A stretch of 64,000 nucleotides of DNA, from positions 1 to 64,000 of the forward strand of contig CACWXP010000018.1 of NCBI GenBank assembly GCA_902764875.1, in the 5' to 3' direction. Shown piece by piece: positions 61,043 to 64,000 of this stretch. The notes beneath the pieces were generated by a model. The model searched no databases. It had not been told where the DNA came from and saw only the letters and a list, made by a program, of their open reading frames with translations. Source of the stretch: an uncultured Eubacteriales bacterium (GTDB lineage: Bacteria > Bacillota > Clostridia > Christensenellales > Aristaeellaceae). A program made the translations under genes and the position numbers. Numbering within the stretch: position 1 is the stretch's first letter; every line of letters begins with the position of its first letter.

Positions 61043-61953
61043 TCCTTGACCTCCCTTCTGGTGCGGGGGTCCAGCACCTTGTAAAGGAGGTCCGCAATCA
61101 GGTTGCCGAAAATCACCAGTGCCGTGGCAAACAGCACCGTCCCCTGCAGCAGGGGAATGTCCCGTCCGTTAATGGCCTGCACGGCCAGCCGCCCGATCCC
61201 GTTGATGGAAAAAACCGTCTCCGTAATCACCGCGCCGCTCAAAAGGCCCGAGAGCTGCAAAGCCATCATCGTAACCGTGGGCAGCATCGTGTTCCGCAGC
61301 GCGTGCCGCCAGATCACCGCCGTCTCGCTCAGGCCCTTGGCCCGCGCCGTGTCGATGTAGTCGTCCTCCAGCGTATCCGCCAGCGTCGACCGCACCAGCC
61401 GGGCAATGCTCCCCGCGCTGTTCCAGCCCAGCGCAATCGCCGGCAGGATGAACGACCGCCAGTCCGAAACGCCGCTGATCGGCAGCCAGTGCAGCCAGTA
61501 GCCGAAAACGTACTGAAGAATCATCGCCACCATGAATACCGGCATGGAAATCCCCAGCAAAGAAAAGCCCATAAACAGGCGGTCCGGAATGCTGTTTTTC
61601 CGGATCGCCGCCAGCAGCCCGCAAAGCCCGCCCACAATCCACGCGAACAGCGCTGCCGCCAAAGCCAGCAGCAGCGTGTTCACAAACGCGGCCCCCATCA
61701 GCTGCGATACAGGTTTTCCAAGAGAATAGCTCGTGCCGAAGTCCCCGCGGATCGCCCCGCCCAGGTATCGGAAGAACTGCACGTGAATCGGCTGATCCAG
61801 CCCAAGTTCCGCCGTCAGCCGTTCAATGGTCGCCTCGTTGGCGTGTTCGCCCATCAGAACGGCCACCGGGTTCCCCGGCACAATCCGCAGCATCACGAAA
61901 AGTGCCAGGGAAACCAGCAGCAGCACAAGCACAGCCTGTAAAAGTCGTTTCAT
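61039..61953 (-). CDS. Oligopeptide ABC transporter permease (OppB/DppB type)
   Basis: A 304-residue permease. MLRIVPGNPVAVLMGEHA near the start and DTARAKGLSETAVIWRHALRN (docking loop near residue 200) mark DppB/OppB proteins, with RDIPLLQGTVLF near the end. It starts 57 bases after the binding-protein stop. Confidence 0.95.
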   Translation of the reverse strand: MKRLLQAVLVLLLVSLALFVMLRIVPGNPVAVLMGEHANEATIERLTAELGLDQPIHVQFFRYLGGAIRGDFGTSYSLGKPVSQLMGAAFVNTLLLALAAALFAWIVGGLCGLLAAIRKNSIPDRLFMGFSLLGISMPVFMVAMILQYVFGYWLHWLPISGVSDWRSFILPAIALGWNSAGSIARLVRSTLADTLEDDYIDTARAKGLSETAVIWRHALRNTMLPTVTMMALQLSGLLSGAVITETVFSINGIGRLAVQAINGRDIPLLQGTVLFATALVIFGNLIADLLYKVLDPRTRREVKE

Positions 61954-62010
61954 ATCGGTCCTTTAGAATGCTTAGTTAATGATCATTCGATGCCAACCAT
62001 GTCGTCAGTT

Positions 62011-63606
62011 TTAGTCGTTCAGCACCACATCAGTGACATAGAAGTCGGTGAATCCGGCCCACTGGGGAGTAAAGGAAGCCACCCGCGGTCCTCTGCACCA
62101 CAGGTGCATTGACGCGTAAAGCGGAATCCATGCGGCGTCTTCGCTGATGATTTTCTGCTCCAGCGCCTGATATTCGGCCTTCCGTGCCTCGTCGTCAACG
62201 ATGGCGGGCGCAGAGGCCACCCGGGCGATGATCGCCGTGTCCGGATAGTTCAGGCTCCGGGCCTTCACGTTGGCTTCGCTGCCGAAGAACGTCACCATGA
62301 TGTTCGCCGGATCGTTGTAGTCCATGCCCCAGCTGGCCACGAAGCTGTCCATCGTGCCGCTTCTCCGCACGTCCAGATACGCGGCGTGGTCATAGTTCTT
62401 CACCGTCGTGTTGAATCCAACCTTGTTCAGCGACTGGCTGATGTACTCGGCCGCGGTCTTCACCGTGGAGGACAGGGCGTTGTCCACCGCGATTTCAAAG
62501 GAAATCTGCCCGTCGGTGTATCCGGCGTCCGCCAGCAGCTTCTTCGCCGTCTCCGGGTCATAGGTAAAGCCCTGCAGATTGTCGTTGTGTCCCCAAACGC
62601 CGGTGGGAATGATGCCGTTCTCCCGGATCGCGTCCCCGTTGTAAAGCGCCGTGATGATCGTGTCCACGTCGATGGCCGCGCCGATGGCCTTCCGAACGCT
62701 CACGTCCTTCAGGAACTCGTTGTTCTCGTTCAGCGCGATGAAGATCATACCCACGTTCGGAGCGCTCACCATCCGGTCCGCATACTGGGTCTTGTAAACG
62801 CTTTGAATAATGGCGCTGTCCTGGTTCTTCAGATCGATCAGGTCCAGTTCGCCGTTCTGGAACATCAGGTTCTGGGTGTTGGCGTCCGCAATCACCTTCA
62901 CGATGATCTTCTTCACCGTGGGTTCCGGTCCCCGGTATTTCTCGTTGTAAACCATCGTGTAGTGGTCGTTCGCAACCCATTCCGTAACGATGTAGGGTCC
63001 GGTGCCGATCATCGCCGCCGGATCCGTGCCGAATCCGTCCGTCATGCTCTCTTTGTCAACAATGGACATCACCGGTGAGGAAAGCTCCGCCAGGAATCCG
63101 GCGTTCGGCGCGCTCAGCGTAATGGTGAAGTGCGTGTCGTCCGCAACCTTGAAGCCTTCCAGCGTCTCCGTCTTCTTGTCCATCACGTCCTGCCCGCCCA
63201 CGACTTCCAGCGGGATGTCCGTGTTCTGGTTGGCCAGGATCAGCAGCCGTTCAAAGCTGTACTGAACGTCCGAAGCCGTCAGCGCGTTCCCGTTGCTGAA
63301 AACCACGCCGTCCATCAGCGTGAATTCATAGGTCAGCCCGTCCTCGCTCACCTTGTATTCCGTGCAAAGGCTGGGAACCACAACGGCGTTTCCGTCCTGA
63401 ACCCGGGTTTCAAAAAGCCGGTCGAAAACGTTCATGGGAATCATGTAGTCGTCCGTCGTCTTCGCCACGTCCATCGTCGTGATGTCATAGTTGATCGCTG
63501 TCCGCAGCAGTCCCTTCTCCTCGTCCGCTCCCGCGAAGCAGCCGCAAATCATCACCGCGGCCAAAACCAGGGCCGCAAAGCTCAATAAACGATATCGTTT
63601 CGTCAT
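62011..63606 (-). CDS. Peptide/solute-binding lipoprotein (SBP family 5)
   Basis: A 531-residue exported protein. The signal peptide ends in a lipobox (ICGC) with lipidated Cys 23. The mature part has family-5 marks: AINYDITTMDVAKTTDDY, YEFTLMDGVVFSNGNALTASDVQYSFERL, and VTFFGSEANVKARSLNYPD. The ligand is probably a peptide, but related nickel- or sugar-binding members exist. The start at 63606 has AAAGGGGA upstream. It leads a four-gene importer operon. Confidence 0.93.
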   Translation of the reverse strand: MTKRYRLLSFAALVLAAVMICGCFAGADEEKGLLRTAINYDITTMDVAKTTDDYMIPMNVFDRLFETRVQDGNAVVVPSLCTEYKVSEDGLTYEFTLMDGVVFSNGNALTASDVQYSFERLLILANQNTDIPLEVVGGQDVMDKKTETLEGFKVADDTHFTITLSAPNAGFLAELSSPVMSIVDKESMTDGFGTDPAAMIGTGPYIVTEWVANDHYTMVYNEKYRGPEPTVKKIIVKVIADANTQNLMFQNGELDLIDLKNQDSAIIQSVYKTQYADRMVSAPNVGMIFIALNENNEFLKDVSVRKAIGAAIDVDTIITALYNGDAIRENGIIPTGVWGHNDNLQGFTYDPETAKKLLADAGYTDGQISFEIAVDNALSSTVKTAAEYISQSLNKVGFNTTVKNYDHAAYLDVRRSGTMDSFVASWGMDYNDPANIMVTFFGSEANVKARSLNYPDTAIIARVASAPAIVDDEARKAEYQALEQKIISEDAAWIPLYASMHLWCRGPRVASFTPQWAGFTDFYVTDVVLND

Positions 63607-63650
63607 AACCGAATCCCCTTTCAATATGAAAAATACAGATCTTAAATCGT

Positions 63651-63656
63651 ATTATA
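63651..63656 (-). promoter_or_regulatory. -10 box of the peptide transporter operon
   Basis: TATAAT on the minus strand, 45 bases upstream of the binding-protein start. The expected -35 position (TTTCAT, 17-base spacer) is poor, so the promoter may need an activator. Confidence 0.5.
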
Positions 63657-63660
63657 TCAC

Positions 63661-64000
63661 GTTTCTCTCCAAAATGAAACGGTAACCAGCGGACCGGAGG
63701 GCGCAGGCGCCGGTGGCGCCTGCGTATGGGGCGGTGGGCCTATGGGGACGGTTCTTTTAGGCTCACTTGAACCGGAGGGCGGTCCGTTTCAGCCGCTCCT
63801 GTTGAGTGCACCAAGATCCCGCCCAGCCCTTGATTTTCCTGCAACCAAAGCCCTTTTAAGTGCACTAAAAATTAAGTGTACCAGGCCGATTTTGCTACAT
63901 GTGCAAGTTTTCTTGCGTTTGCATTGCTCTCCCTTCGCAATCCGCTTTCATAGCCCCCTCACAGACAATCCGCCGCAAATCGCTTCATAGCCCCCTTGTA
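63661..64000. other. Intergenic DNA with GC-rich hairpin and short repeats
   Basis: No gene is supported. A perfect hairpin CGCAGGCGCC-GGT-GGCGCCTGCG lies at 63702-63724, just after GGACCGGAGGG, and GGGGACGGTTCTTTTAGG with CGGAGGGCGGTCCG follows at about 63743-63788, echoing the element at 56997-57023. Near the end, CGCTTTCATAGCCCCCT and CGCTTCATAGCCCCCTTG are direct repeats about 40 bases apart and may continue outside the window. Confidence 0.5.

Overview
The window reads as chromosomal DNA of an uncultured, strictly anaerobic Bacillota of the class Clostridia, probably from a rumen or gut. I infer this from the gene content: a six-subunit Rnf complex, a four-subunit 2-oxoacid:ferredoxin oxidoreductase, an Etf-linked D-lactate-type dehydrogenase, NFACT/RqcH, Tex, AGGAGG ribosome sites and an FMN riboswitch on an ECF S component. 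No rRNA, tRNA, CRISPR array or intact insertion sequence was recognised.

Layout. About 1-16 kb is a patchwork of lower GC: a maltodextrin operon under a LacI-type repressor (8.3 down to 2.6 kb), an ECF sigma factor with a membrane-anchored CotH-like partner, a ParE/RelE toxin-antitoxin pair, a diguanylate cyclase, an S66 peptidase, and several decayed genes (Cys/Met PLP enzyme, Abi family, GNAT, SLOG/DprA-like). From 16 to 38 kb the sequence is GC-rich housekeeping and catabolism: glcD-like dehydrogenase with etfB/etfA and a DAACS symporter, Fe-S aldo-keto reductase, CDF and AI-2E-type membrane proteins, BaiN-type flavoprotein, DEDD exonuclease, TGS-kinase, MATE, RqcH, riboswitch-controlled ribU, gpmI, a CE2-like SGNH esterase between two heptamer repeats, and the vor operon.

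The core of interest is 39.5-52.3 kb: an extracytoplasmic FMN/FAD fumarate-reductase-like protein, then one minus-strand operon rnfC-rnfDG-rnfE-rnfA-rnfB-nrfA-resB-ccsA. Its NrfA is a complete pentaheme nitrite reductase with three RnfG-like FMN-binding domains fused to its C-terminus, and its RnfD and RnfG are one polypeptide. A PBP-GGDEF protein is transcribed divergently from the rnf promoter. The remainder holds MOSC, a NusG-N-terminal-domain chimera, a second LacI regulator, tex and an oligopeptide ABC operon lacking oppF.

How the genes may work together (inference): lactate oxidation through EtfAB and branched-chain 2-oxoacid oxidation through Vor would feed NADH and reduced ferredoxin. 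Rnf would use ferredoxin to pump ions, and the flavin-tailed NrfA could draw electrons from the Rnf flavins to reduce nitrite to ammonia outside the membrane, with ResB/CcsA attaching its haems. This Rnf-to-NrfA wiring is the most novel hypothesis in the window; it is not proven by sequence.
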